Below are positions 5,524 to 6,208 of a stretch of 6,208 nt of DNA, in pieces (the stretch's first letter is position 1; every line of letters starts with the position of its first letter). Origin of the DNA: Candidatus Omnitrophota bacterium (GTDB taxonomy: Bacteria; Omnitrophota; Gorgyraeia; Gygaellales; Profunditerraquicolaceae). The notes beneath the pieces were generated by a model, which worked only from the letters and a program-made list of their open reading frames with translations, was not told the origin of the DNA and ran no database searches. The stretch is taken from the NCBI GenBank assembly GCA_020062065.1, contig JAGUWZ010000035.1:1-6208 (forward strand), written 5' to 3'. The position numbers and the translations under genes are program-made.

Positions 5524-6208
5524 TGAAAATGTGGCGCCAGTCTTTTATCATATTCCACTTTAGGGAAAAAGGTTGCACAGTATTAAAATACAGAACTTTA
5601 GACAGGGATTCCCGGAAAGAGATAGAGGGTTTCTGGTCGTTAGTTTACGACAATCTGGAAGAAAAAAGTATAATCGCAGGAAAGATTAAAGAGTTTCTCG
5701 GCAAAGTAAATTATTCGGACGAAAGAGTAATATTAGTTGTTTCCCACAAGAGAGTTTCCAGTCGGTTTATCAGACTCCCTTCCTCGGATAATAAAGAAAT
5801 AGAAGAGATGATTTATTTGCAGGCAGCCAAGGATTTACCTTATACCCCGGAGGAACTTGTTGTCGGATATCAGGTCGTTGAACGGGATAAAGAAGGTTTT
5901 GCTTCTATTAATATGGTTTTTGCCCGCCGAGAGATAATAGACGGCTTGCTAGGTATTTTTAAAGACCAAGACATAGAAGTAGAGGCAGTTTTTTTGACTA
6001 CTTACGGAATCGCAGGGCTTTTTAATGCGGTTTTGCCCGGCGAAATGGATGAGGTGCTTGTGGCTTGTCTGGAATCAGATGCTTTAGAAATAACCGTCTT
6101 AAACAAAGGCAAGGTTTTCTTAAGCAGGTTTGTCAATATATTCAAGCAAGATTCTCTATGGCGGGAAGAGGTATTTAAGCAGATTATGGAAACGCAAAGC
6201 CTTTACCT
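5523..6208 (+). CDS. PilM/GspL-like actin-fold protein, 3' end outside window
   Basis: The frame opens at the ATG overlapping the previous stop (TAATG) and stays open for 228 codons to the window edge. A second in-frame ATG two codons later could also serve. Key similarity to type IV pilus PilM and type II secretion GspL lies at residues 82-120: FIRLPSSD, then KEIEEMIYLQAAKDLPYTPE and ELVVGYQVVE. Next come FARREIIDGLLGIF (133-146) and VEAVFLTTYGIAGLF (153-167), as in the PilM/GspL core. PilM and GspL are cytoplasmic scaffolds that recruit PilN/PilO or GspM at the inner membrane. The phosphate-binding motifs of PilM look degraded: the N-terminal DIGSS-type loop is replaced by IIFHFREKG, and the second (usually VDIG) reads VACLESDA. 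ATP binding is therefore doubtful, as in GspL. Whether the C-terminus has a GspL-type membrane span cannot be seen. Expected neighbours just beyond the window are PilN/PilO or GspM-like genes. Confidence 0.82.
   Translation, partial: MKMWRQSFIIFHFREKGCTVLKYRTLDRDSRKEIEGFWSLVYDNLEEKSIIAGKIKEFLGKVNYSDERVILVVSHKRVSSRFIRLPSSDNKEIEEMIYLQAAKDLPYTPEELVVGYQVVERDKEGFASINMVFARREIIDGLLGIFKDQDIEVEAVFLTTYGIAGLFNAVLPGEMDEVLVACLESDALEITVLNKGKVFLSRFVNIFKQDSLWREEVFKQIMETQSLY

Overview
The window carries six genes, all on the + strand. They read as part of a cell-envelope assembly, secretion or export locus of a Gram-negative-type (diderm) bacterium with moderately low GC, estimated by eye at about 40%. Diderm organisation is inferred from an outer-membrane polysaccharide export (OPX/Wza-type) protein and a PilM/GspL-like protein. 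The gene style (short ExeA-like ATPase, TPR-OPX protein, degenerate PilM, abundant ATCTGCGT-type intergenic repeats) resembles what I remember of uncultured Omnitrophota (former OP3) genomes. That placement is a guess from memory, not a demonstrated assignment.

Layout: 8-598 is a secreted protein of unknown function. It is followed 3 nt later (602-1507) by an ExeA/GspA-type AAA+ ATPase. Then comes a 337-bp gap (1508-1844), the only sizeable non-coding stretch. It holds two kinds of dyad structure: a possible three-helix fold (1513-1640) containing an 11-bp perfect inverted repeat, and a 40-bp imperfect inverted repeat (1721-1811) built from eight copies of an octamer phased at 10/11/10 bases. 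After the gap comes a tight gene run: an HD-GYP protein with altered active-site residues (1845-2957), a membrane-anchored coiled-coil protein (2963-4639), a TPR plus OPX/SLBB export protein (4663-5523), and the start of a PilM/GspL-like protein (5523 to the window edge) whose ATG overlaps the preceding stop codon by one base.

Working model (inference): the last four genes are one transcript coding for parts of an envelope-spanning machine. The PilM/GspL-like protein would be the cytoplasmic scaffold, the coiled-coil protein a membrane-anchored spacer or tether, and the OPX protein the periplasmic or outer-membrane component. The HD-GYP protein would be a cyclic-di-GMP phosphodiesterase or, given its altered motif, a sensor. 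The ExeA-like ATPase and the secreted protein upstream probably belong to the same process but may be a separate transcript. No rRNA, tRNA, CRISPR array, transposase or convincing intrinsic terminator was seen.
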